Source of the DNA: Mesodorylaimus sp. YZB2_4
Taxonomy: Eukaryota > Nematoda > Enoplea > Dorylaimida > Dorylaimidae
Length of the DNA: 64,000 nucleotides
Direction of reading: 5' to 3'
Assembly: GCA_030248295.1 (NCBI GenBank)
Contig: JASANH010000735.1
Coordinates: 558,001-622,000, forward strand
Below the pieces are notes generated by a model. It ran no database searches and was not told the origin of the DNA. It saw nothing but the letters and a program-made list of their open reading frames with translations. The translations under genes and the position numbers were made by a program. This document shows positions 46,366-57,971 of the stretch, one piece after another (position 1 is the first letter of the stretch; each line of letters starts with the position of its first letter).

Positions 46366-46525
46366 GCCCGGGTTGTGGCCTCGTGGCTTAAGGTGTCTGT
46401 CTCTCACGCTGGGTGCGCACTTAAAGGGAAGGGTTCGACTCCTGCCTGGGCCAAAAACCGTTGTCAAGTATGTGTTCCTTAGCCCTCGGGTGCTTGACTA
46501 TGGATAAAGTGTGATGTGACATGAG
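46366..46525 (+). repeat. tRNA-derived SINE, family 1, best copy
   Basis: It has a complete tRNA-like head: TGGCCTCGTGGCTTAAGGTG (A-box region), CTCTCACGCTGGGTGCGCAC and a B box (GGGTTCGACTCCTG) closing with GGGCC. An unrelated tail of about 80 bp follows (TGTGTTCCTTAGCCCTCGGG, ending near GATGTGACATGAG). Other copies are at 35792-35940, 38680-38798 and 49551-49695. Confidence 0.8.
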
Positions 46526-47641
46526 TAATAAGGCTGCGAACTCCGTGGCGTGGCAATTATCAAAATACGATTACCATCAGCACCACTGTCGAAGAGCAAG
46601 TACTGTATTGCCGTTTGAGGTTGTTGAATAGTCAGGTGGGATAATCAAGTGCGCTCCTCGAAGTTGAGTGTTAAATGCTAGTGGGCCTATAATCAAAGTC
46701 CTTTACTTGTACTGCACCCGGCAAACGCGACCAAGAAACAAGTAGGCAGACCCTTAAGTGCGCCCAACCAGATCACTGGTCTTCCGTTCTTCTAAAATGA
46801 TCGTGACTGGTTCTTGATGTCCTGCTTTCGTTACGACCGGGTACATTTGATAACCGGTAACCGGTGAGCACGATAGGTGTAGCAAGAGTACGGTTGTGGA
46901 AGCGTGTAGTAGAGAGAGAGAAGACCAAGGACCGACTGCTCGGGTCGGCCGACGATGAGCGACTGATCGTGAGCATAGCACAGACTTCGTTACACTGTCT
47001 TTACAGACAAATATGAGCAAGGACCGCTCTGGTCGACGACGGGAACGAAGACTGTGCCACAGTGAAGCGAACTAGGCATAAAAGGGGAACGAATCATATC
47101 GTAAAGTCGCACATCGACGACGATCCTGGGCTGACGATGAGATGTAAGCTTTGAAATCCATCGCGCTGCGTCGCGACAGGGTGCAGGCCACACTACACGA
47201 CTGATAGGACTCCCTGGAACAGGCCGACTGATGTGTTTTCCAGTGATGACTCGCCGACTTTTTGAGCTGCCCGGTCCGTTCTTTATAGATAACTTTCACA
47301 GCCACGACATGATCGGCATCGACGGTGTGATTATGCTCGGCCAACCTCTTGCTTGGCGAACAAATGTCTGCGATTTTCCAAGGAGTGTCAGCGGACTTGT
47401 CCGATACCAGCGTGATGATTACACGGGATTTTCGTGGCAAAACTGGCCTCTATGGTACCATAAAGACCAGTTTTGCTACGTGCACTGCAGTGAGCCGTCA
47501 GAAGAGCAGACATCACAGTGCTTTGATACACTCCTCCAAGGACATGGTTGGCGATGAGATCTAGAGGCGCCTAGACGGCGGTTGAATGAGAGTACGAGCG
47601 TTTGCATTTGCATCGGCGTCAGTTATCGGCTTGTGTGGAAA

Positions 47642-48565
47642 ATGAAGTAAGTCGAATAACTGGACGTACAGTACTTATCGACCCTAACAGCACTGGGCCC
47701 TACTCGCATAGCCGTAAAAGTTTCCTGCCTACAGCTATCTGCATAATAATTCGCTTTTTCAGCTTGATTGATTTTCCTGACATGATTTTGGCTAAAATTT
47801 TCAATTCGCTGGATGTTCAGTCTCGAAATCGATGCGAATCGGTTTGTAGGAAATTCTACGACGTAGCCACGCGTATGTATGCTTCCCATCCGTGGAAAGG
47901 CATCCAATGTGACAAAATCACGTTGGTTATTTCAGCCTGGTGTCGTTTTTCGGATGTGCTATCGGACTGTGTAAGACACTGGCTGCTGATAGGGTATTGA
48001 GGGTTGGTCCGGTGGTCAAAACCTCGAGTCCCAGGTAGTTCGGCCCGCTGGTTTGTTTGCGAAGGATAACTCTGGTCCTAGCTCGAGGTCAGAATTAGCC
48101 CGAGGATGAGTGTTTTCACGCCGCATAGGCCAAGTGGACTAGGCTCGGACTTTTATCACTCGGATTTGGCCTTATTACAGAGGGGTGGGGTCTGCCGCAC
48201 TGCACCGAACCCTTATCTTATTTCAGGAAAACGTGACATTCGATGGCAATAATGTGCGAATCACGATCCTGAATCGAAGCAACGAAGACGATTACGGAGC
48301 CAAACGTCGTCAAAAATGGTTCGCTGTACTTTTATCCAATATACTCGACAAATTTGTGTCATTCGTTGCCGTTCTCGAGATACACAATGCCGAACTGAAT
48401 TCCGATGCACTGGAGACATTATTGAATTACTGCCATCGTATCGATTTGCTGAAAATTCTCGAATGCCGATTCAACTGCGCTCAGGCCGGTCTTGTCACCC
48501 GATTTTTATCAGCTTATGGTCCAAAAATGGTTGCGGCTGGCAAATGTGGATGCAGAGTGAGATAA
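47642..48565 (+). CDS. F-box protein
   Basis: F-box proteins bind Skp1 and choose substrates for SCF ubiquitin ligases. Three exons (47642-47646, 47763-47970, 48227-48565) give 183 residues in frame. The F-box is at residues about 3-45: LIDFPDMILAKIFNSLDVQS, then RCESVCRKFYDVAT. The C-terminal part (ENVTFDGNNVRITILNRSNE onward) is Leu-rich in places but shows no named substrate domain. The first coding exon is only ATGAA before the donor; it is inferred from frame and splice signals. The stop at 48563 could be bypassed by a donor shortly before it (GTGAGA at about 48556), so a longer isoform is possible. Confidence 0.75.
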
Positions 48566-49068
48566 TATACTGTAGTGCCATTAGGATTTGTGCAAATTTA
48601 GTGTCTGTGATCTGGTACATGAGGCTCTGTGCAAGTAAAATGGCGTATACACGATAGGTGCAGTGAGTTCCATCGAGCCTTGGTGTCCGAGTATTCGTAA
48701 CCTGTTTTTCCAATTGACTTCCTCAATCCTAAACGCTTCCGTCACAGCATTTCGAAATGAACCGAGATCATTTTTCCCAAGCTTTCGTATCGTTACAGGC
48801 TCGCGGTTAGTCGCGGGCGATCGGGGGCTGCACGTGTGTTTATTTAGCTACCGTTCGGATTCCGGTGGCGGTGGACTACTTGGACGCGTAATCTCATTGA
48901 CCAACAAACCTCATTCGCTTCATCGCAATCGGTGCCGGCGCCGGAAGTTGATCGGCTGACTGCTACCTGGCCACGAGAATGGAGGTAGATGGGCACTTTT
49001 CTAATGCGATTGCCTAACGACTGGTTTGTGGATGAAAGGACGATCGTGCATTTGATAAGGGGTCGATA
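48566..49068. other. Spacer between F-box gene and gene C
   Basis: No gene or repeat was recognised. It must contain the gene C promoter. Confidence 0.5.
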
Positions 49069-52000
49069 ATGGACATTCTGGTGTGCCTGCTTATCATTGC
49101 TCTTTCGATCGAGTCGGGTGCGTCCTTGATTTATCACTGAATGCTGAGTTTGGCAAATCCAGCAGTACGCATTTTTAGAGGCATCGGCCATTGGTGCCAA
49201 CCGCTTATGGACACTGCAGTTTCGGCATCGCTCGTCGAATCGGACAACGTGGTCGTTAGGGGAGTCGTGCGACCCGTGGGACATGCGCTGGTACCCTGTG
49301 CCCGGGGAGCCCCAAAAGTTCGCCTATTGCCATCGCCAGTCAAGGTAGCCAGTTTCGGATGTGTTATCTGGTACGCCCTGTAACTGACTATTGCTTTAGG
49401 AGAATAGTGGCCGACTCATGTGCGACTGTGAATGGGATACAGAAACTGTTCGACGAGGCATATCAACAGTGCGTCATGCCATCTGGCGGCATTTATAAAG
49501 CCCCCGGGCTGCCAAGTATGCTCGCCGAAGTTCTCGAAGCTTTTCCGTTATGTCACGTCATCCATAGCCAGGCACTATGCAGAGCAATCGAGGGCTAAGG
49601 AGCGCGTAGATTAAAAATAGTTTTTAACCTGGCGAGAGTCGAGCCCTCTCCTGTAAGTGCGCACCCAGCATAAGAAGCGCCTTAACCTTAGGCGTCACTG
49701 ACGAGCCCTCAGTGCTCACCAAACTCAGCTGCTTCGTCCGACAAAGAAGTCTGTTATGATTCTGGTGCTGGTCAATCGCTGGCTGACTTTTATGACCGCA
49801 TTCCTGACTTGTGTCCACTCGCCAGTGACTCTGGCTTGGGAGACGCCGTAACCCACTAGGCCACGACCCGGGAAATGACGATCTTGGGCAATCCGTTTGA
49901 ATGCCTCTAATTTTTAGGATCGAGTCGATTCGGGGAAGCGTGCGTGTTCAATACAGTGAGTCCTGATGCACTGCTGTCTGCTTTGTTGTTGACGCCTGGA
50001 ATGTTCCAGGACTGTCTGAACAATATGTATTGCCCAGCGGGAACGTGCCTGTGCCTGGTCGGCTTCATCGATGTGGGATCGGACTGCTACACGGTGATCA
50101 ACCCTGGCCAGAATGGATGTATTAGTAAGAGACAATGCGAAGCCGTCTGGCCTGGCTCTGACTGCGATGATGGTGTGTGCCAATGTCCGAAGCCGAAGGT
50201 TGCTGTGGAGACGAGAGATGGATATGTTTGCTTGGCCCCAGGTGACTGCAGGGACCGAAGGTCGGGGATAGCATTTGACAACCTGATTTTCTAGGTTCCT
50301 GTCCACTGCCCGAAGATTCCGAGGCACCATCTCCGCCTGCTCAGCTTTCCACTGTAGTCGACACAACGAGCCCTCAATGCTTGCCAAACTCCGCTGCTTC
50401 GTCCGACAAAGAAGCCTGCTATGATTCTGGTGCTGGTCAATCGTTGGCTGACTTGTATGACTGCATTCCTAACTTGAGTCCACTCGCCAGTGACGCTGGC
50501 TTATGCTGTCCGAATCGAGGTAATAATGCTTTTTATCTTTCCCCAGCTTCTAGTATGCACCCGCATAAAACATGGGATGGTAGTTGTAGTACACTATGCT
50601 CCCTATGAGTATGTTTACTTTCCAGCCTTGACTTGCATTTTGCCCAAGAAAACATCGTCGACGACGAGTACAAAAACTGTGACCCGATACTGGCACAATA
50701 GTGTGACTGGTAGCTGCGAACAATTCTTATGGGACCCGACATTCGCCGAAAGCACAGCCAACAACTTCCGCACCCAGGATCAGTGCCGGAGTTACTGCCA
50801 AACCAGTATGCACAGTCAAGGCCTTCCTTACCTGCCAGTCCTGATGCCCTCTTACTAGCCAGGTTGCAAACGCGGAGCACCCGAATATTCTGGATCGGGC
50901 AAATCGTCCAAACCCAAATCGTGCAGTGTGAACAGCGAATGCACGAGGAGTGGCAACTCGGTTTATCAATGCTCGACTGTCGGAGCCCGCCAGTTTTGCT
51001 GCCCCTCGACTGGTAGGTCTCGCCAAGAATGTCTCACGAACGTCTCCTGACACATTGCGTCTTCAGATTGGATATGCAGTCCGAACGGAGGCCGCGATTA
51101 TACTCCCACGGCCACACCAGATTCAGGCCCCGCCTCCAGTACGAAAACTGGGGTTGTACGGTGGTATTACAATCCAACTTCTCACACGTGTCAGAGTTTC
51201 TCATACAAGGGCGAAGGAGGGAATTTCAATAACTTTCACACTTCCGAAGAATGCAATGCCTTCTGCGCGAGATGTAAGTTTGGCTGAACGTGCGTTATCT
51301 CAGGGGCACTCCGAAAGCCACTCACTGGCCACCACACCGCGCGTCTTTTCAGCGCTCTGCGAACGGGGAGATCCGCTCAAGGATTCCAGTGGAAGCAATC
51401 AAGCGTGCACTGGCAGCCGAGGATGTCCATCCACTTACGAGTGCCGCCAAAATGTCTGCTGTCCGAGAAAACGTAAGTGCTTCTCAAGACCAATGGTTTC
51501 CCCAGGCTTAGTCGGTCCCTTGGTTTCGTTTTCAGAGACTGTGTGCGTACAACCGAAAATGGTTGGCACTTGCACATCGGCAATCTCTCGTTATTGGTAC
51601 AACGCTGCTACCCGCGATTGCGAGCAGTTCGTTTATACAGGCTGCAATGGAAATGACAACAATTTTGAGTCTTATCTGGCCTGCCAAAACTATTGTCGGG
51701 ATGCAAAACGTGAGTAGTGGTCGGGCGCAGTCGAAATGCCTCATACCCTTGTTGTTAGTGCGACTGGAGTGGGATTAGGTCTGATACAGCCTCGCCTATT
51801 CCACCCGAGCAGACCCGTTGTTTCACCACGTTGTTTCAGCTGAACCAAAGTGCATTCAAGGCGAAGCGGACAAAGACTCGAGTGGCAACTACTACACTTG
51901 CTCCCTGACTAGTGGCAGCTCCAACACGTGCAGACTAAACTACGAGTGCTACTTCGATGGTTACATGTATGGATGCTGCCCAACTAAAGGTACCTGTGTT

Positions 52001-55000
52001 TGCTCCAGCCTGCCCTATCCCTTTCGTTGTGAACTGCTTATAGCCATGGCTTTGCACTATTGCGGATTCCTTCGAGCTTTCTGAGGTTCCTGGCTATTCT
52101 CTGTTGCTAGCAAAGGTGGATGGATGGGTACTGTGACGATAGCAGCGACTGTTTTCAGCGTGGACGTGCAGTCTGAACCGGCAAGCTGGCACTGCCTGCG
52201 TGGCCTCAACTGTGCGTTGGTATTTCGACGCGACATCCAAATCGTGTCAGACATTCACCTATTCCGGATGCGACGGCAACAGCAACAACTTCCAAACAAG
52301 GCAACAATGCGAGCAGTACTGCGGGGTTGGCGGATGCCCGTTCGGGGGCGAACCATACCAGGACTCGAACACCATGCAAAGACAAGTGTGCAATGCTCAG
52401 TCGGCCCCTTGTCCGTCTGGATACGAATGCACCAGTGTGACTGTCAGCGGCAATCCCATCAGTTATTGCTGTCCTACAAGAGGTAAGGGTGATCGAGGCT
52501 AGCAACTCGAAACGAGCGGTACCCGACGGCTGCAGGAGCCCATAGATGATACAGGCCCTTCCGATTTGTGTTTCAGCCTTCATCTGTGGCCAGTCTCCGA
52601 ATCAAGGCACTCAATGCGGCACCACGTTGCAGAGATACTATTTCAGTATCGCCACCAAAGTCTGTTCGACATTTACTTACTTTGGTTGCGGCGGCAATGA
52701 GAACAATTTTGCCACTTTGAGCCAGTGCAATAACTTTTGCAGTTCTGCTGGTAAGCTATACCTGTGCATGTGATGCTAGGTTTAGTGAAGGCTAATCACG
52801 ACATCACAGCTCTGCACCTTTGGTTATTTCAGCCTGTGCTCCTGGTGAAAGCGTGTTTTTGGACGCAAATACCCAAAAACCAGTCACTTGTAACATTGGC
52901 CTGCAAAGCGGGTGTCCTCCAACTTACGCATGCAAAATGGACTCATTGACTGGAAAGAATCTGTGCTGCGGTTCCAGCGACCTGGGTACGCTCTGTTTTC
53001 TCTTCCCTGTACTTGAACCACATGTGCATGCATTGCAGGCGTGTGCCCGTCTCGAGAGAGAGCTTATGTCGAAGCTTTGTCCCAAGCAGCGCGTGAATGC
53101 CAGCCCGGGGTCGCTGGCACTTGTCCTATCAATTACTTGTGCCGTGCAAATCAAGCCAAGAATCGTTACTACTGCTGTGCACCCGACTCCAAAGGTATGC
53201 TGGAAGGCGCCCAGGCTATCAGTCGATGACCATCTTATCATTAAGCTTTATGCCCGAGCGGAAGGGCCGCCTACCGAGACTCGTTGACCCACCAGCCTCA
53301 AACGTGTTACATGAACACGGCCTCGAAATCCTGCCCCGCTGGCTACGTCTGCCAATCGAACATTGGGGGAATGTCGCAGGGATTTTGCTGCAGCTCTTCA
53401 GGTAAGCGGTGTAAGCCCGGTCATATGTCCTTGGTCCAAACCGCGTTTTAGGTATCTGCCCTGGAAATAGCGATTTTTACGCGGAATCCGGATCCGGCAA
53501 GCCTCGCCAATGTGTTTACACATCGTCCAAAGATTTCAGCCAGTGTCCACCCGGGTACGGTTGCAAATTGCCGCCTGGTTCTTCGAGCTCAACGGCTGGT
53601 TACTGCTGCAAGTTGCCAGCACCACCCGCTTCGGGTAGAACCCAGTGACTTTCAGTGAGTGAGCAAATAGTGATGGATCGTACCTTGCAGCTGTGTGCAT
53701 TGGTACCAAAGCGGTCATTGAGAATGGTAGTATCCGGGCGTGCGCTACAGGTCAACCGTGTCCGAACGGATCCGTGTGCACTCCTTACGCCATCAATGGC
53801 CTGTCTTATTGCTGCCAGCAGACGACAATCAAGAACAGGACTCCACCAGTCGAGAGGGCAAAAAGATCGGACGGGTGCCCGCCCGGAACCTCCGTTTTAA
53901 TCACAAATGGAATGGAGAAAACGTGCGACCTGATCAGTGCTGAGAGCTGCCCATCAGGGTTCTCGTGCCAGTATAACAGAGAGCAGAGGCGTTATCAATG
54001 CTGCGGATCCAAATCTGCGGAAAAACTGCCTGGTCCTACTCCTTCGGCTCCAGATCCTGCTCCAGTCTCGACTACTAAAAGTAGACATCCTTTAGCGGTG
54101 ATCTCCTAGCTTGTTATTGATTCATTTTCACACTAGATGACGGCTGCCCCCCTGGTCAAATTGCAGCGGCTGAGAACACTCGCGAGCTACGATTATGCAC
54201 TTTGGGCAACCCGGAAGAATGCCCTGTTGGCTATGCGTGTCTTTTTTCGAGCAGCATGCGGCGGAGCCAATGTTGTGGACTGAATGCAGGTACGCAGTAC
54301 GCTCTATGGTTGTGACAAGGCGCATAGCCGCAGTAGTTTTGTTACCCAATGACAGGCTGTCCCGAGCGATCAGTGGCGTTCATCGATAGTTCAACGGGCC
54401 GTCCGCAGGAATGCGAAGGAGACAACCAGTGCCCGGCTGGGTTCACATGCAGGTCTGCGTCAAATGGCAACGTGCTCTGTTGCTCCACCAATGAACGGGC
54501 CACGCCAGCTACCCCCTCCACGACGCAGACACCACCTACTCCACCTCCTACTACTACTAGTTAGTTAAAGAGAAGCGAGTGCTGCTGATTTCCTTGCTGA
54601 GCGCAGTCTGTTTTCAGGGCCTCTCGACAACTTGTGTCCTGGTGGTCGAGCATTGGCAGATCCCGATCAGAACGGGTCACCAAAACGGTGCTCTGAGGCC
54701 AGCAGCTGTCCTAGCGGATACGAGTGCTTACCGAGCAAGCGTGGCCCGATTTGCTGTCCTAATAGACGTAAGTGTGCCTAGAGTATGTATCAGGCATGTT
54801 CATACGAACGGCCGTTAGTGTCCTGTAATCCCAGTGTAGAGGCTCGACTGGCAATCGATCCTCTGCGCGGAGCCAGCAGCTGGGAGCGTCACCCGTCAGG
54901 GTGATGTTTCAGCCATGGACTAGGTCGGAAGACTTTGTTGGCTGCCCTGATTCAAAAGCTCGTCGCTCCCTCCAGTATTACGGATCAAATCGTATTACAC

Positions 55001-57270
55001 CAGCCCGCACTTTCCATCCAGCCTAACCTGGCCTAGTGTTTCAGTCAACGTGTGCAACTTACCAATGCACAGCGGCGGGTCGCACTGCAAGCAGTCGAGT
55101 CAGCTGTACTTTTACAACATCAAGGGTGCAATCTGTCAGCAGTTCACATACAGTGGATGTGATGGCAATGACAATCAGTTCGCCAACGTCATCGATTGCG
55201 ATAACTACTGCGGAAGGGGTATTCCATGCTTACACAATACAAATGAAGGGCCCTGCAGTGCATGCAATGTTTCAGGAGTGTGTCCCAAGGGCGAGCCGGC
55301 GCGTTCTGGTGGCTCTCCACGATACTGTACCGCAGATGGGGTTTGTCCGATGGGCTACGAGTGCATGTCACCAGTGTACGGCCCCGTTGAGAAGCAGATT
55401 TGCTGCCCATCTAAAGGTAAGGCTGCATGCTTGGCCGCAGTTTACAGTGAGTCGAGGCCGTAAAGTTTCAGCTTCTGTCTGCTCGGCGCCGTCGACTGCC
55501 GGCATCTACTGCAATGAAGGCCAATCTGACTATGGCATCGGAGGTGTGACGAGATACTTTTACGACGGTCTGCTCGACTCGTGCAGACAATTCCAGTACA
55601 GAGGATGCGGTGGTAATGGGAATAATTTCCTTACCATGGAAGAATGTCTGGCATTCTGCTCGACGACGAAAACGAGGCCTTCTCACGTGCCTGTTGATAT
55701 CAGTGGTGAGCATCTTTTCGTATTTCATGTCGCCCATAAGCAAGCATCCATGCCTTTCAGAAGTGATATCCCGATCAGTCTTGAAATGCCTGACGCCGAA
55801 TAGTGCGCCGTTTGTGCCTGCTGGGGAGTCGTCACCAATGCGCTGCCGATTAGGTCAAACTGGCCCTTGTCCTCGAGGCTATGCGTGCCAGTATGGTGGT
55901 GTGCATAACGTGTACATATGCTGCAGTGTCTCGACGAACACTGCCACAGCAGTTCCGACTCCGAGTAAGGCGCTGCCAACTTGCAGGTTGTCCGATTCTT
56001 ATGCTGGTCGTGCTTAGGAGGATTCTGTCCGAGAAATGCCATCACTTACATCAACCCCAGGTCAAAGTTGCCACAACCATGTACGAGCTATGTGACTTGC
56101 CCGGCCAATCATCGCTGTTTGTTTTCGTCGGCCAGGAGACGCGGTTTCTGTTGCTTGTATTCAAATACGACTTCTCAAGTGTCTACAGTGGGAAGGGGCG
56201 AAACGGGAGGTATGTGCCCGCTGAACTGATTCGACACAGCTTCGAGATTTCACCAATTTCAGGAGACTGTCCTGCTGGTCTCGCACCATATGTGCCCGCG
56301 GGGTCACACACTCCGCTGCTATGCGCATTGGGCAATAGGATAAGTTCGAATTCGGCCTCGGAACCATCGTGTCCAATCGGATATGGCTGCGCTTACTCCC
56401 CTAAGTTGCATCAATACGTGTGCTGCGGACGGGTGATTGCAGCTGACCCACGCGGGAAAGTAGCCGAGATGGGAAACGGTAAGCTAATCTGGTCATGCAT
56501 TTCAACTCGCATTTCAAAGACTGCCCTCATCTTCAGAGCACGCACGAGGATGCCCTCGGGGTCGACCGTTCATCTACCCCGGCACAAACAGTCCACTGGC
56601 CTGTCCCGGTCCGAAAAGTGCCCAGTGCCCTCGTGGCTACACGTGCGAGCAAAGTGCCACATCCAAGGAATATCAATGTTGTTCGAGTTCGTCGTGGCGT
56701 CTGGCAATGAGTGGCCAGCAAGCCACAAATGGCACAGAAGACACTGACGGACATGAACAAGCCACTAGTGCAAGGACAAGGACGACCATAGCGACGACCA
56801 CAACAACAACGACATATCCTTGGACTCTAGGGTCGGTTGAAGAGGAAGGTGGTCCCGATTTCTTCGATCTGTACCCTCCAGTTGAAGATGAGCTCGCGTC
56901 GGCGTCCGGGTATCATCCGCTCACATGCGACATCACGAAACGTAGGAGCTAGATTCTTGCCCTGACTGGGCTTTCAAACATGCTTTTTCAGGCAAGTATT
57001 TGGGCGAGGAATGCTGTGCGGACGAGCAATGCCCGTACGGATGCAGAACGCATAGGCGCAAGAAGATGTGCCTTTGTCAAAGCCATATGATTTTGGACAT
57101 GACCAGGAAACCCTTCAGATGCTGTAAGTTCTTTGTGCGAGTCAGATCACTGGGTCACTGACAGCTTTTCAGCCCCCACGTGCTGGGCGTGGCGAGATGG
57201 TGGAACGTGCGTTCGACACCCGGCGATCGATGATGATTTACGACTGAGTTCGGCCAGACGAGCACGATAG
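49069..57270 (+). CDS. Gene C: large secreted Kunitz/lustrin protein
   Basis: About 31 exons join to about 1,880 residues. Order: signal peptide ([14 protein letters not shown], 49069-49117); an N-terminal module (49179-49344, 49400-49515; [19 protein letters not shown] and YQQCVMP); EB modules (49918-49955, 50010-50241); lustrin-like repeats; Kunitz domains in exons 50626-50805, 51067-51273, 51536-51709, 52159-52482, 52577-52750, 55045-55218 and 55472-55705. Lustrin repeats fill the exons between these, about 18 in all. A Thr-rich stretch (56750-56820), a Cys-rich module ([20 protein letters not shown], 56992-57123) and a short end (57173-57270) close it. Most introns are phase 1, one module per exon. 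The first two Kunitz domains lack a disulfide. One intron (about 49516-49917) holds a SINE and a copied exon piece. It is probably extracellular matrix or cuticle/eggshell material (inference). Confidence 0.85.
49551..49695 (-). repeat. tRNA-derived SINE, family 1, in gene C intron
   Basis: On the minus strand it has TATGCTGGGTGCGCACTTAC, a B box (GGCTCGACTCTCGCC) and a tail TCCTTAGCCCTCGATTGC through TGACGTGACA, matching 35792-35940. A further tRNA-like head piece, GGTCGTGGCCTAGTGGGTTA, lies at about 49847-49866, beyond the copied exon fragment. Confidence 0.7.
49705..49842 (+). pseudogene. Copied fragment of the gene C lustrin exon inside its own upstream intron
   Basis: About 135 bp, starting at CCTCAGTGCTCACCAAACTC, match the exon segment at about 50369-50505 with roughly 10% difference (for example AAGAAGTCTGTTATGATTCT against AAGAAGCCTGCTATGATTCT). 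It lacks the splice signals of the true exon and changes conserved residues (TGT CTG ATT CCT context, one Cys codon altered to Arg: GACCGC against GACTGC). Pieces of SINE head lie on both sides. Confidence 0.8.
54837..54935 (-). mobile_element. Dispersed element, family 3, copy 3, in gene C intron
   Basis: The reverse complement matches 46190-46290 over about 90 bp (GTCCATGGCTGAAACATCAC, CAGCTGCTGGCTCCGC, GATCGATTGCCAGTCGAGCC). It lies in the intron between exons 54618-54767 and 55045-55218. Confidence 0.75.
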
Positions 57271-57971
57271 GCGCTGGTCAAGGACTTGTTGAGGGGTTGA
57301 CACGGTTCTTCTGTCATGCTGCACTTGTTGTGTGTTGCATGTCTGTCTTGTCTATGACTTTCAGGAAGTGTCGTAAGCGGCACTATTCTTCTTGACCATG
57401 ACATTTGTCTTGTTATTCATTTTTGCAAATATATTTTGTGACAAGTTTAGAAAGTGTTCATTGGTCAAACAAACGTTAATCGCAGCTTTGGCCGTAAGAA
57501 TAACTGTGCCCCCCATCGTGATTGGTGTTTGTACTTCTTATTGCTTGGATATTTTTTGCGCTACTACATGGCGTTTTTAGTTTCTTAATTTCGTGAGTTG
57601 CCTCGTTTGACAGCAGCCGGTCGTCGGCAGCTGGTTTTCGGGATCTGGGAGGGCGAGGAATGAGTGGGAGGTTAGATATTTTTAAAAGTCAATAGTGGCG
57701 GGGGCTCGGAGTGGTACTGGGTTGTTGGTATTGGACAATACCACTTCCGACGGCAGGCCAGGAATTGGGGCGGTGAGCTTCATCCATTGTGTGCTGTAGG
57801 CATTTGAGATCCCGCCTGATCCGTTTGCTTTCATGTCCGTCGATCGGCGTTGACGCAGCGGCCAGTTTTATATGCTAACTTATGCACTAGGATTCGGGGC
57901 GCAGTCAGTCAAGTTAGCCGGCACGGTACCGGAAAGCGTTTGAAATAGTTTTCAATACAAAAGCATTGTAA
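57271..57971. other. Spacer between genes C and D
   Basis: It holds the 3' end of gene C and the promoter of gene D. No ORF or repeat was recognised. Confidence 0.5.

Larger units (their letters stand above)
45697..47641. other. Spacer between gene A and the F-box gene
   Basis: It holds a family 3 element (46190-46290) with a G16 run inside, and a full SINE (46366-46525). ORFs on both strands at 47072-47564 overlap each other and look random. No gene was supported. Confidence 0.5.

Noticed and set aside
47072-47564. Overlapping ORFs on both strands upstream of the F-box gene
   Set aside because: They overlap each other, none has a domain, and no splice sites extend them.
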